64,000 nt of DNA from Hypholoma sublateritium FD-334 SS-4 (Eukaryota; Basidiomycota; Agaricomycetes; Agaricales; Strophariaceae): NCBI GenBank assembly GCA_000827495.1, contig KN817534.1, positions 322,653 to 386,652 of the forward strand. Reading direction: 5' to 3'. Position 1 is the first letter of the stretch. Each line of letters opens with the position of its first letter. The translations under genes and the position numbers were made by a program. Below, in pieces: positions 1-11,458 of this stretch. The notes beneath the pieces were generated by a model. It saw only the letters and a list, made by a program, of their open reading frames with translations. It had not been told where the DNA came from and searched no databases.

Positions 1-21
1 ATGACATAGGGCTGTATCATG

Positions 22-302
22 TCAATTCTGAGATGGGCGGTGGGCTATGTATATGATTGATTTGTCAAAAAAATGTGCACTTACGTTGGCCACTGACTGC
101 GCTATCAGACCGTAGCCTAACCATAGATATCGCAAGGTGATGTCACCGATACTACCGCCAATAGGTATCTTCCACGGGGGTTTGGTTGACGTTCTAGGAA
201 AGCAATCTAATGACGTGAACGCCTGGGTAAGATTTTTATTGCACCTCGTGCATTCCATACACTGTAGAAGTCGCTCCAGGGAATTGCATTCCGGAGACTG
301 CG
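22..302 (-). CDS. Possible 3'-terminal exons of an unknown gene
   Basis: On the minus strand an open stretch from about 302 to 88 begins after a possible acceptor (ccgcag) and ends at a good donor (gtaagt). It is followed by a 50-60 bp intron with acceptor ctcag and an immediate stop at 22-24. The peptide contains SPECNSLERLLQC followed by a CMECTRC cysteine cluster, and ends in LRYLWLGYGLIAQSV. I do not recognise the family. No convincing upstream exon was found, so this may be a gene remnant or chance. The evidence is only the splice signals and the protein-like composition. Confidence 0.25.
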
Positions 303-2879
303 GATATGGCCAATATTAGCGATGAATTCTCGGTAAAAATGGCAGTTTATGCAGCCAAGCGACTGCCACTTTTTCTAGAATGAGCCGCCAGATTGACAGA
401 CGTGAACACGGGAGTGTAAACCGCACTAACGGTGACACATTAGACGCAGTGGAGCATAGATACAGAGATACAGTCGCCGTGATATCCACCTACCGCACAC
501 TTGGGACGTGCTCCCAAGTTGGCAGCTGTCCGACATAGGCATTTGGGAACAGGCCGCTATCTTTCTTTATTCGCACAGGACACTTCTGACAGGACGTTTC
601 AAGACAATTCAAATGACAAGAATATTAATTCCACACAGCTGCCAAACGCGATCTAATGTTAGTCGTTGAGTAATTACCTCCGATTTGTGGGGTGGCCTAT
701 CGTCTGCGCCTCACACCCCGACAGGAAGTCAGCTCCATGGAACAGAGACGCCACGTCTCAATATCTTGAGGGAAATAGCTAATAAGTTGGAGCCAGGTGA
801 CTTAAAAAACGCAGATCATATGTAGACACCGCGAGTCATGGGAACGATAAGCAATGATCATATGTCGAGCGGGTCCACCGCCGCGGAGCGGGAAATGCGA
901 AGCGGTTGTAACAGGATAAGAAGAGCACCGGCAGGTGCACACTGCGTCGCTAAAAGCAGAGTCCCCGTCCAGAAGTTCGCCTTTTTAGATACGCGAATGG
1001 GTAATACAGTGTTGAATTGGAGTTGGGTCAGTCGGAACTGGCGATATTCCTGAGAGGATCTCGTACTTGAACTCAAATAGAGGGTGATCCTCTCCGTTGG
1101 TGTGTTCCTTGTCGTTGTACTGTCTTCTGCTTCGCTGAAAATTCGCAGAAACGTGAGCATGCCGTGGTCTGTGAGCCCCTATTGTATCCCAATGAGTGAG
1201 ATGTTCTTACACGCCCGGCAGGACCGCCCTAAGAGGTGCACCTGGTTTTTGACCTCCCAGTTTCTCATGGAAAGCTCTGATGAACAGATAGACAGAAGAA
1301 ACCACGAAATGGGGTCTCCCCAGTTGCGCTATGGTATTGCTGTTATTTCTATTCATTACCGTTACATGTGGACGGAAGTTGGCGAGGTAAATATGTCGGC
1401 AGATATTATTTACTTGTATCCAAAGATAAGATACCTTTTATCAACGGGTGCCTATACACACCTCGAAAAGAATCACCGACGATACCGTGCATCTTATAGA
1501 GACAGTGCTTTTTGAATCTTCCTTTACATAGATTTCTTGCAACTTATTCATATACGACGATCATAGATAAGATATAAGGCCTGCTAGAGTTTCTTCCGTT
1601 TATAATTAATGATTTCGGGGTAACATGCCCACTCTGTACAAACGTATGTCGCACACCCGCGAGGAACGACCAGCTAAGATTACTACAATTACAATGACAA
1701 GCCGGCTTGCTATTGAAGCCGTCCACTCGCAAAGGGGGACTAGAACCGTCCATCCCCGGTCCCCATAGGAGATAAATATACGCAGTGCCTGTATCAGGCG
1801 TATATTTCTGAGCACATCCAAGTTCCTTCACGGATCCTATGAGCGCCGGAACTTACTTCTGCTTCTTACTTACATGATCGTATTCTTGATATCAGAAGAT
1901 GGGCACATGTACTGATGCGACCTCAAGCTATCTGGATAAAAAATAGAAGTAAAGACACGATCTTGGTCTTGCGTCGTTCCTAAGTTGTACGCTGGTAGAT
2001 TCTCCTTGATTACGACACCCCATTTTAAGAGCCGGAAGCCAGAACCCTGTAGAGAGATCCGCTTCTATAACGCCCTAACCGTACGAATTTTGGTGAGGTG
2101 CGTGCACCATTGAATTCTGAAGGTCGTATTTGTATGTTGTGCGCTTTGGTACGCGTCAAATGTCAATGTCAGCTCAACTAAATACATACTACATGAGCAA
2201 GCGAAAAAAGTTATATCGTGAAATGGTGTTCCCGCACAGTTATATGTAATTACAGTTCGAGAGGTAGTCAACCATTGCTCAAGACACTTTTTGGCTACTC
2301 AGATCGGATGAGTACCCGCGGCCCGGCACTGCCGCTCGACTTCCACGTCACGGCAGTTCCCGCCGGAGCGTCCAAATTTAGTCAAATTTCCACATTTCTG
2401 TTCCGTTCCATTACGGGTGGCGGATACTTAGACGCCGAATTGACGCCGAATCAAAAGCTTACTCGCCAAAAATTGGGTACTCTCAGGGTTCGGAAGGTCT
2501 CCCCAGCGTCCTCCTGAAAGTCCTAAGCACTCTCATTGAGGGTGCAATATGTTTGGGATTGGCTGGGAATACCTAGTACAAGAAGCACATGGCCACCCGA
2601 CGACCTGGCGTCGGCAGGGCGTCGGCTCAACTTTGGGTCGGACTGCCGAGTGATTCAGCTGGCCAGTCAGCCCAAAGTCAGCCTCAGAACGCTTTGGTCA
2701 GTCTATAAGTCAGCATATGGACCACCGCGTTCAAAGATAGGACGCGCCGTCACATCTTTGTAAGTGGTGACATCATGAATGTAATGCGAAGTAAGATATT
2801 GAATTTTTTTGGAAAAACATTATTCGTTGTTCAACCTCCCAAACCTAAAAAAAGTTAACGGATGTGTAATGATCGCCAT

Positions 2880-2885
2880 CACGTG
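2880..2885. promoter_or_regulatory. CACGTG E-box in the ADH promoter
   Basis: A TCACGTG motif lies about 145 bp upstream of the ADH start codon. CACGTG is the core site of Cbf1/USF-type bHLH factors, and such a factor is encoded at 40.5 kb. Binding is inferred only. Confidence 0.35.
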
Positions 2886-2975
2886 TATTACAAAAGTTCC
2901 TTCACGATCGATGATAGATCAGCTCCTCGGAAGAAGTCCTAAAAACCTTCTCCGATATTGGTATCTCTCCGTTTA

Positions 2976-2982
2976 GATAAAA
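2976..2982 (+). promoter_or_regulatory. TATA-like element of the ADH gene
   Basis: GATAAAA sits about 48 bp before the ATG at 3030, a usual position for a fungal core promoter. Confidence 0.4.
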
Positions 2983-3029
2983 GGAAGGTCGATACTTGTG
3001 TACGAACATCACCCATCTCATCCACCGAA

Positions 3030-4576
3030 ATGACCTCTCTACCCCGCACCACTCATGAATACGTCCTCCCATCTGTACACATCGTTCCCTTCTGCTCTAA
3101 CAATTATCACTGACGACACTACTTATAATCTAGATCGGGACCTACAAGAACTTCAAGATCCAGGAATCCCCCCTTACCCCTCCCGGAGCAAACGAGGTAT
3201 TAGTGAAAATCCACGCAGTTTCACTCCAGGTATGTTTACAGTTTATTCAAGTTACTGCAGTATCTCAAATGATAAATCTACTTCTAGTATCGCGATCTTG
3301 CTATAACGCTCGGTACCTACCCCGTCGGGTGCGTATATTCCGTTGATGATATTGTTGGTCTAATCTTATCTTAATCAGGGGACCCGGTCTCGTCCCGTGC
3401 TCCGATATGGCTGGAGAGGTTGTGGCCGTGGGTGCAGACGTGAAGAAATGGAAGCAAGGCGACAGGGTCTGCTCGAATTTCTCCACTGACCATCTTGACG
3501 GAGACACCGATGAGGAAATTATCAAAACCTCTCTGGGAGGCCAATGCCAAGGGGTCTTAACACAATACAAGAATCTCCCTGCACACGTATGTCTTCCTTT
3601 GTTTTCTCTGGCCCAGATTGTACCAATTCCGTATCAGGGCCTCGTCCGCATCCCGGAACATCTTACCTACGAGCAGGCTTCGACCCTTCCGTAAGCATGT
3701 TGAAAAAACTCATTCTCCAAGTGTTGGCTAATGCCCGTGTAGGTGCGCCGCCTTAACAGCGTACAATGCTTTGCACGGACCCGTCCCAGTCAAGGCTGGA
3801 GATACTGTTTTGGTGCAGGGAACTGGAGGAGTCTCCATGTGAGCACCTTCCGCTGCCATGATCTCCTTATCTTGCTCACCCACTGTGCTTAGGTTCGGAC
3901 TCCAAATTGCTGTTGCAGCTGGAGCCACCGTCATCGCAACGTCGTCATCGAATGAGAAGCTGAAAATCGCTGCCAAGCACGGTGCGAAGCACTTGATCAA
4001 CTATCGGGAAATACCTGCTTGGGACGAGGAGGTTCGCAGAATTGTAAGTCCCATGCCACACGCTTTATAATATCTGTCTACTGACCGTATCGGAATCCCA
4101 GACCAATGGCCGTGGTGTCGATCATGTAATCGAGGTCGGTGGACAAGGAACACTGGGAAAATCAATCAACGCAGCCAGAATTGGTGGATCTGTGCACGTC
4201 ATTGGCTTCATTAGCCAGGTTAGTTGGTCCCATACATTGAACCTTGGTTTTTGACTGAAAATTTTAAACTGAAGGATGATGCCCCGCCTGTCAACATCAT
4301 CGTTTCTACTTTGAGTAAGGCGCTCCTCGTCAGGGGAATTTACATCGGTTCCGTTGCCCAGTGAGTTTCCGGCTGTTATTACCTCTCATTGAGTTCAATC
4401 ATTGACCATTCTTGTATCACAGGTTCAAAAACATGAACCGCGCAATTGAAGCAAACCCAGAAAAGATAGTACCCATCATCGACAAGGTGTTCAAGTTTGA
4501 GGATACCATCGACGCCTACGCGCATCTAGAGTCGCAGAAGCACGTCGGAAAGGTCGTCATTCGCGTTTCCAATTGA
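3030..4576 (+). CDS. MDR-family alcohol dehydrogenase/quinone reductase-like oxidoreductase
   Basis: A medium-chain dehydrogenase/reductase predicted to use NAD(P)H, of about 340 residues. Exon 1 (3030-3074) reads MTSLPRTTHEYVLPS and joins at 3134 to IGTYKNFKIQES. Exon 2 ends with the family motif KIHAVSLQ at 3229. Exon 3 (3288-3328) gives YRDLAITLGTYPVG, and exon 4 starts at 3379 with PCSDMAGEVVAVG. The GroES-like half is followed by a Rossmann segment with VQGTGGVS and the later motif GRGVDHVIEVGG. The C-terminus is SQKHVGKVVIRVSN. There are about eight short introns. The GHE zinc signature of classical ADHs is not seen, so it may act as a zinc-independent reductase of the fungal zinc-type-ADH-like group. 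The substrate is unknown. Confidence 0.88.
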
Positions 4577-4741
4577 TCATTCTATATATCTTCTATGTAG
4601 CTACGGTCCTCGTAGTTTTAACTTGTAGTATTCTCTACTTTCCTTCTATTTTGGCTCTTTCGAGGCATTATTGTGTGCAAGTTGTGCGCTGTCGCTTGGG
4701 CGCTAACGCCAAGCCGTGCGCCAAGCGCGCCGGCGGTTCAA

Positions 4742-4807
4742 TGGTATGTGGCGGTGCCAATATGACTTCCCAAAACTATGATGCCGCGGCCAAGCCGCCG
4801 CATACCA
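4742..4807. repeat. GC-rich inverted repeat (hairpin)
   Basis: TGGTATGTGGCGG (4742-4754) pairs with CCGCCGCATACCA (4795-4807) with one G-T mismatch around a 40-nt loop. It lies in the short gap between the ADH stop and the next start codon. The flank also contains smaller inverted motifs such as CTTGGGCG/CGCCAAG. The function is unknown. Confidence 0.45.
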
Positions 4808-4864
4808 CCGTGACGGGATCACCAACTTGAGGCGAACGGTTGGCCCAACCTTCCTCCTACCAAC

Positions 4865-6175
4865 ATGGATCCATCTGCAGTGAACTGGAATGTCACGATC
4901 GACGACTTCGACAGCCTGCTAACTTATGAGGATCCGGCGGTATGGACAACCCCCGATCCGTCAGCCTCGAACTACAGTACCGCGGGGCCATGGTTCAGGG
5001 GAACATACCACAAAACAGAGACCAAGGGGGCCTCTGTTAGTTTGAACATTACAGGCGAGTTCTCTGGAGCGGTGCTTTCCAATATCACCCTGACCGGCGA
5101 ACGTTACGCCATTTAGGACCTGCGCTCTACATCTACGGGACCAAAGGGCCCGACTATGGTTCTTTCGAGGTTGACATCGACTCTGTATCGCTGCAGTACA
5201 GCGCGTATCAGGAGGCTGCAGATAATACGACACGACTTCTCTTCGGAGCTTCGAATTTGACCTACGCCAACCACAACATCGTCTTGCGGAATTTGGGTGC
5301 CCAGTCAGCAGCAGGGGATAAGGGAGGCGACGCGTTTTCGCTGGACTACCTGGACTCGACGATTCAAGTCGCACCATCCGGGTGAGCTTCTCTCGAAGAG
5401 CCTCTGATAATATAGGAGTTGAGACTGGGCACGTTCGCAGGGCAACAGCGTCGAACGTTACCTACCAGGAAACCGACCCCGCAATTACTTTCAATGGCAC
5501 CTGGGGCAATAACACGGGCCCATTTTTCAGTGGCGGGGGCACCACATTCACGAATGAAGACGGAGCGTCTTTCTCTTTCTCATTCCACGGTGCGCTCTCC
5601 TATCCACCTTGTCTTTCTTTTGCTGACAAAAGCATGAATACAGGTTCTGCTATTTACGTTTTTGGAGACAAGAAAAACGACCACGGCATTTACGGCGTTG
5701 TGCTTGATAACCAACCAGCTCAGCTTCTCGACGGTGTGTCGGGGTGCGGGGGTGCCTTTGGCCAAACATGCGAAGAGCAAATCCCTTCGATCAAGTATCT
5801 TGCGTCTAATCTGGACGACTCCCTTCACACCATCACTCTGGTGAACCATGCTGGTGTTAATAATTCATTTTTCGGTATGTTACACTACCCTATTAATCTC
5901 ATAAATATTCAATGCATTCTTTTGATCAAGATCTGGACAGCATTGTAGTTGCAGTTCCGTCGCAATATAGCCCTCGACAACTTTCGACATCATCTTCTCC
6001 GTTTGTGGCGGCCTCCTCTACATCTTCATCTGGCTCTTCTACGACTTCGTCGGGTGTGGCTAACCCGAGTAATACCAGTGCTGCCTCATCAACCCCAGCG
6101 GCGTCTGCTTCGTTCTTCCTGATATTCATTTCATTCTTGTATCTGCTTCGTCCATCAGCCCTGCGCAGGCTGTGA
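4865..6175 (+). CDS. Cell-surface protein with Ser/Thr-rich stalk and hydrophobic C-terminus
   Basis: About 370 residues. Two similar beta-rich segments, each with several N-glycosylation sequons (NYS, NIT, NTT, NLT, then NVT, NGT), are followed by a Ser-rich stalk and a short hydrophobic tail (ASASFFLIFISFLYLL). This is the plan of fungal GPI-anchored or single-pass wall proteins of unknown function. Each segment has the core FHGSAIYVFG or NITGPALYIYG. Intron 1 (5055-5116) appears to use a GC donor (ACAG then gcgagt): the only GT donor nearby breaks the frame. Further introns lie near 5384, 5590 and 5875. Oddly, the ATG at 4865 (MDPSAVNWNVTIDDFDS) gives no signal peptide, so an upstream leader exon may be missing. 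The frame downstream is clear; the start is uncertain. Confidence 0.68.
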
Positions 6176-6543
6176 CTCTGATCCCGGGCTTGCACACGAA
6201 CTTCGAGCGGGCAGTTTGCCTACCGTGCGGCCTCAAAAATGATATATAGATACCATCTATGTAACTTACATGTTTATAATGAGTACACACCTAATAAAGT
6301 TTACTGGCTATCTATGACTCGTACGGAACAAGCGAACACAACATACAAATTGAAAAGAAAATCGGGGGATTGCATCTATTACATAAATAAAAACGAAACG
6401 CAGTACAGCGAGTGAAGAAGCATGAGGGTTCAGGTGATTTCAACGGACAGTGGCGGAAGAAGTGGTGCAGGAGAGCAGTAAACCCATAGAGTTGAGATAG
6501 AAAAAGATGGGCCACTATGCGCAGCGAGAAGACATCATGATGT
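6176..6543. other. Convergent intergenic region
   Basis: 3' ends of the surface-protein gene (+) and the GH71-WSC gene (-) meet here. An AATAAA polyadenylation-like motif (6293-6298) lies downstream of the surface-protein stop. Nothing else was seen. Confidence 0.5.
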
Positions 6544-9500
6544 TCATAGAGTCACTCCGGCTTGCACGTAAACATTAATGCGCCAGCTGCCGCCGCACAT
6601 CTCCGCCGAGTTGCCTGAAAATTCAACATACATTAGTACATGTGCGCGAAAAGAACCATGCTTAGGGGCACATACCAATACACGCGGTGGTGCACCCGGT
6701 CCCAGCCACGCCTGCACCGCCGTTTTTGAACGCCGTCGTGCCGCAGAAGCACTGGTTGCCGTTCTCCGTCCCAGCGATCGTCGCGCCTTGCGCTGCACAG
6801 ATGCTCTGGCAACTCTCCGTTGTGAGGCTGGCAGGTGTCTGTATTGAGCCCTGCAGCATCCGGGTCGCCGCGTCGACGAAGCAGCCCGCGCTTGTCCACG
6901 TTGGCGCGGGCGGCGGCGTCACCGTGCCCGTGGTGTACACGTTCATCGCCCACGACCCGCCGCACGTCTTGCTCGCGTCGCCACTACAGGCCACCGAGCA
7001 CGAGGATGCGTCGGTAACAATGCCTGTAGCGCCGTTGTTCTGCAGAGCGTTCCCGCAGTAGCACTCTTGGCTAGAGGAATGAAGTACGCAAAGTCAGCTT
7101 CGGAATAGTCCGATGGAGAGTAAATACTCACCCGTACTCGGTGCCTGCGTAGAGGTATCCTGCGCACAGCCCTTGGCAGACCGCCGGGGTCATAGTTGTC
7201 GAAGTGAAGCTCGCACCCGTCAGCGAGCGACGTGTACCAGTGGTGCCCTCCAAGACGCAGCCATAAGTATTCCAAGTCGCCGCCGTGGGCGTTGGTGTAG
7301 TGGATGTCGTAGTAGATGTAGTTGTCGTCGATCCACCGGTCGAGGCCTTGAATACGTTCAAGAACCAACTGCCCCCGCATTTCTGCGAAGAGTCTCCTGC
7401 GCAGGTGGTCTGGCAATTACTTGAGGCTACCACAACACCGGTAGCCCCGTTGCCCGTTAGGCTGTTGCCGCAGTAACCTATCGCTCGCGCGTGAGTACCT
7501 CCCCCACAAGAATAAGTGTTACAACCCACATTCATCACTAGAACACCCATGATCTGGTAAGCTTTTGCGACGACGAACAACATAGTACCGTCACTCACCC
7601 ATCTTCAACTCCCGCATACGTGTATCCTGCGCAGAGACCCTGACACACCGCAGGTGTCATTCCTGACTCCACATACGATGCCGCCGTCAGCGCACGACGA
7701 GTCCCTGTAGTCCCTTCCGCTACGCAGCCGAAGCTCGACCAGGTCGCCGGTGCAGTTACTGCGGTCGCTTTGTAAATGTTGATAAAGTACCCTGCGCCGC
7801 ACTTCTCGTTCGCTGGCGAAAATAATCAGTCATTAATCGAATTCAACAGCATTTTAGGGTTTACCGTTTCCAGCACACGCCATTGAGCATTGACTTTCTG
7901 CAACGGTCGAGGCACCAGACGCGATCGTGTTCGAGCAGTAACACTCGACGCCATATTCCACACCTGCGTACAAATACCCGGAAGCTTTACACCTGGCCTG
8001 ACACTTCTCCACAGTCTGGGCGGAATCTGTGAAGGTGAGAGCGCTGAGGGTGCGTGTGGACGAGTCGGTGTAGCAGGCAAGGTAATTCCAGGTACCGGTT
8101 CCAGTGGGGGCAGCCGTAGATGTTGTAGATGTTGTAGTGGTGGTACTGGTTGTGCTGGTTGTAGTCTTCGTTGAAGTTGAAGTGCTAGTCGTGCTGGTGG
8201 TAGTCTTGGTCGAAATCGAGGTGCTAGATGTGCTGGTGGTTGTCTTTGTCGAAGTGCTAGTCGTCGAAGTACTCCCGCCTTCGGAAGTAGCAGCTGATTT
8301 TTTGACGGTATAAAATAATTAGACACCAGCCAACACGCACGCATGCCAGACACCCACCGGCAGAGCCCACCCAGGCGTTATAGTTGTCTATAAATTGAAG
8401 TCAGCATTTGGACCGCAATAATTTACAGAGTGAGCGCACATAATACCGGGTTAGTGATGTAGGTGTATCCAGTGGGAGTGTAATTGATGATAGTCTGGCC
8501 GTTCCTGATCATTTGAACGGTCATTTGACCCGCAGCAAGTGGGATCTTGAGCTTTGAGACACCAGCAGTGACCGAAAACGTGCCCGACGAGCTTCCGCAT
8601 TTCAGGATCACCGTGGCGGGTGCAGTTGAGTACACAGCCGCCCACATAGAGTCCTGATGGAGCCAGTTAGATGGTCGTCAGAGGCGCACGTGCAATAGAA
8701 CGCACCTCCGTCCAGTCCCATCCCGTCGGCTTTCCTAGGGAATCACCGGACGCGGTAGCGGCTGCGGGATGCGGACGCGCCCAAAAGTAGATTGTAGAGG
8801 TCTACAAGACGACAATTTGTAAGCGTCTGTCCTAATGGGAAGCAGGGAGAACTGAAAGCGTACAGTAATCGCTGGGTAGCTGCCAGTCTGGAATGCCTTG
8901 ATGTAATATTGCGACAGGTCGAACCAGGCGGTATGCGGGAAGTTCTGAGCGTAGAACGTGCCGGTTGGTTGAGCACCCTTGAAAGGCCCGAAGCTGATAC
9001 AAGATGTCAATCAGACAGCCAAATACATATCACGAGTACTCGATTCTCACTAGTCAGACTCGCCATAATCGTTCCTGGAGCAAGGTCTCGGCTTGAGATG
9101 GGTCAAAAATATCTAAAGTTATGTGGCGTTCGCACCATGTGACCATCTCGACGAATGTCAAAGTGCTGCGCAGCTGCATCAGCTGCTCCCAGCGATTCAC
9201 GATGAGCCAGTCATCCCCGCGAAGGTAGAAATTCTTATCGGAAAGGTGGGTGCTAATTTTTTCGAGTTTGTCAGCACAAAGAAGGGGCTCTGCGAAGAGT
9301 CGTATAACATACTATAGCCAACCGCTAACTGTGGTGGCATATTTTGTACCGAGCTGGCTAATATCTATCCAGGCACATTAATAGATGGCAACAAAACCGG
9401 GTGCGACTTACAATAGTTATCATCGTCTGTCTGAGAACAATGCCGATTTAAGAACATATTCACCAAAGAACAAGGAAAGTCGTGCACATACATTTTTGTC

Positions 9501-10475
9501 GTAGTCCCCTTGCGGCCATGCACATCCCCAGCTGTCAATCAAGCGAACATGAGCGGACGCCCGCGCAGCATCATTTTTTCTGGTGAAGGCTCACCAATAC
9601 CACGAATCCAGCGCAGGCCACTGATTGAAACTTCCCTCAAGCCCCCATATGAATGGCATCAGATAACCATTCGTCTGAGCCTTCAAGCTCGCCCAGCCTG
9701 CGTTCCCCAGGCAGTCACCCGAGTAGCTCGAGATGAACACCTTGCCGCCAACCGTAAATTGGTTCGGATGACTGGCGTACAGATTCACGCGCGCGACGAG
9801 ATCGGCTAGGTCGCACGGCATCGCTGTAAAGTCAAACGAGTAGAACAATTTGATCCCTGTCCCAGAGTCCTTTGCGGCCTGATAGGCAGTCGCGACTTGC
9901 GTCCGTTGCCATGTATCACTACCGATGTTGAGCGCTATCGCGTCACTACACGAAATTCGTCAGAGTCTATTTTCGACAGAACCATTTTTCTGTTTGCTTT
10001 ACGCACATGCCTTTGGCCGCGATTTTGTTCATGTCGTCCAACCAGTCCGCGTACACATACGGGTAGCTTCAAAAAACGGTGAGAGAAGAACGCGCGCAAA
10101 GAAAATGGAGCATACGTGTCTAGACATAAGTTCAAGACCCCAGTACGTCAGCGCGAGGACAAGAAAGTATGTAGCAGTAAAGATACGCACTGCCAACAAT
10201 CTACCCCAAACCCCAAACTCAGAAAAACGCGCCCTCGCAATGCGCACAAAGAATATAGGACGTACATGATGCATGAACACATATTTGCTCCCGTCCCGCT
10301 TCTGCAACTCCGCGGGATCTTCATGAATGAGATTCGTCTGGTTACTGAAGGCATTCCAATTGCGTTTATGTTTGACAGATGAATTTGGAAGGCGGGCGCT
10401 CGAGGGCAATACTGCAGCCAATGCCCAAACAAGCGTCAGCGCGGCCAGCGGTGTCCGGAAAAAAGGAATGCCCAT
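6544..10475 (-). CDS. Secreted GH71 alpha-1,3-glucanase (mutanase) with four WSC domains
   Basis: One long gene read 10475 to 6544. A signal peptide (MGIPFFRTPLAALTLVWALA) with a good Kozak context precedes the GH71 domain. Recognisable GH71 blocks in order are YVFMHH, YPYVYADWLDDMNKIAAKGI, DAIALNIGSDTWQ, LFYSFDFTAMPC, PFIWGLEGSFNQWPALDSW, WGCAWPQGDYDKN and WNDYGES. A 14-nt micro-exon at 10187-10200 supplies IVGSA between HH and YPY. The catalytic part ends near 8400 and is followed by a Thr/Ser-Lys linker (8100-8280) of STKTTTST repeats. Four WSC modules follow, with repeated CQGLCAGY, CYC and CGGSW motifs; the last ends VQAGVTL. GH71 enzymes cleave cell-wall alpha-1,3-glucan and WSC domains bind polysaccharide, so a role in wall remodelling or attack on other fungi is likely. 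All blocks splice in frame. Confidence 0.9.
8104..8275 (-). repeat. Low-complexity Ser/Thr/Lys linker repeats
   Basis: Imperfect tandem repeats inside the GH71-WSC gene encode STSTKTTTS-like units. They form a likely O-glycosylated flexible linker between the catalytic domain and the WSC domains. Confidence 0.8.
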
Positions 10476-11458
10476 GGTGGCCCGGAAAAGAGAGAGAACC
10501 GTGATGGAGCCTCAGAGTAGAAATGAGGGGAGGCGAGCGGATAGCTCAAGTAAGATCCCAATGAATGTTGGTATTGTCGATGGAGCGGGAAAGAGAAGAA
10601 CAGCAATGTCCGGGCGCGATTTTGTCGCTGGTGTCTTAAAAGAACATTCAAAGGGCAGGCATGATTGCGTAAATAGTATTTTTAAGTGCAGATGCGATCC
10701 AGGCACTCACTGTCCCTGGAATTAATATGCATTCCGTATCGCACCGGCGATTGGAAATTTCTTGTCCCCTATGCAATCCCGGCATTCGGACGAGGAAGAC
10801 AGCCATATGAGGGAGCTATGAGCATGGGTGGCCCAGACATTTGTAAAAGAGAACAGCGAGAATTGGGAGAACTCTGAAGGCTCACAACGGTTCGTCCGAA
10901 AAGGGGACGAACCCTTACGAACAATTAATATCTCCATTGCATGATACGACGGACTGGTTGCCTTGGAAGCATGTGAGGCAAGATGTGTAAAGGCTGAGAG
11001 CGAAGTATCGTCGTAAAACTCTGAGGCTTTGGAATCCCTGCACGGAGGTGGAGAGAGTCTGGTCTTGTATGATGATGGTTCGCAACGATTGCATGCTCAG
11101 CAAACGCAAGAAGCATCGTATCTGACAGACGAGCACGGGTACAGTGCCGTTTCTTGCTTTGCAATCATGGCTACATAATAAAGATCAACGAAAAGTCCAT
11201 CGAAGGAATTTAACTCTCATCGTTCTAACAAGTGCTCACCCATGAAAACCTCAAGACAAAAGCCCGCAACCTTGCGTCCGCGCGTGCCTTGAGCCGCACA
11301 AAACCGGGTATAAAGTCTTGACAGTTCATCATTTAACAGATAACGCCTAATAACGCCTTTCAACTGAGCCATCTGGAAGTTTGGAGTTGGTCTTCATCTG
11401 CAGTATCCACGGGGGCGGGAATCGACACACCACGGATCAAGAACATCTTTGGGATTTG
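10476..11458. other. Intergenic region with a hairpin; no clear gene
   Basis: Upstream of the GH71 gene and downstream of RPP14. A minus-strand open frame at 10925-11164 (79 residues) has no recognisable motif. A TATAAA motif at 11310 (+) has no evident gene behind it. The perfect 9-bp hairpin at 10889-10913 is listed separately. Confidence 0.4.
10889..10913. repeat. Perfect 9-bp hairpin
   Basis: GGTTCGTCC (10889-10897) and GGACGAACC (10905-10913) are perfect reverse complements around a 7-nt loop (GAAAAGG). No run of T follows on either strand and no tRNA fold fits around it. Role unknown. Confidence 0.5.

Larger units (their letters stand above)
1..2990. other. Gene-poor left flank
   Basis: Apart from the doubtful exon at 22-302 and the ADH promoter near the right end, no recognisable coding exon, RNA gene or repeat was found on either strand. 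Open frames here (for example 1084-1515 plus and 858-1160 minus) have no recognisable motif and no supporting splice context. Because intron-split genes were easy to miss elsewhere in this window, a hidden short-exon gene cannot be excluded. Confidence 0.4.

Noticed and set aside
1084..1515. 143-residue plus-strand open frame
   Set aside because: It begins with GTG, has no motif and mixed composition, and no splice context supports it; it is consistent with chance.
6578..7061. Plus-strand open frames of 89-124 residues
   Set aside because: Antisense of WSC-coding exons of the GH71-WSC gene.
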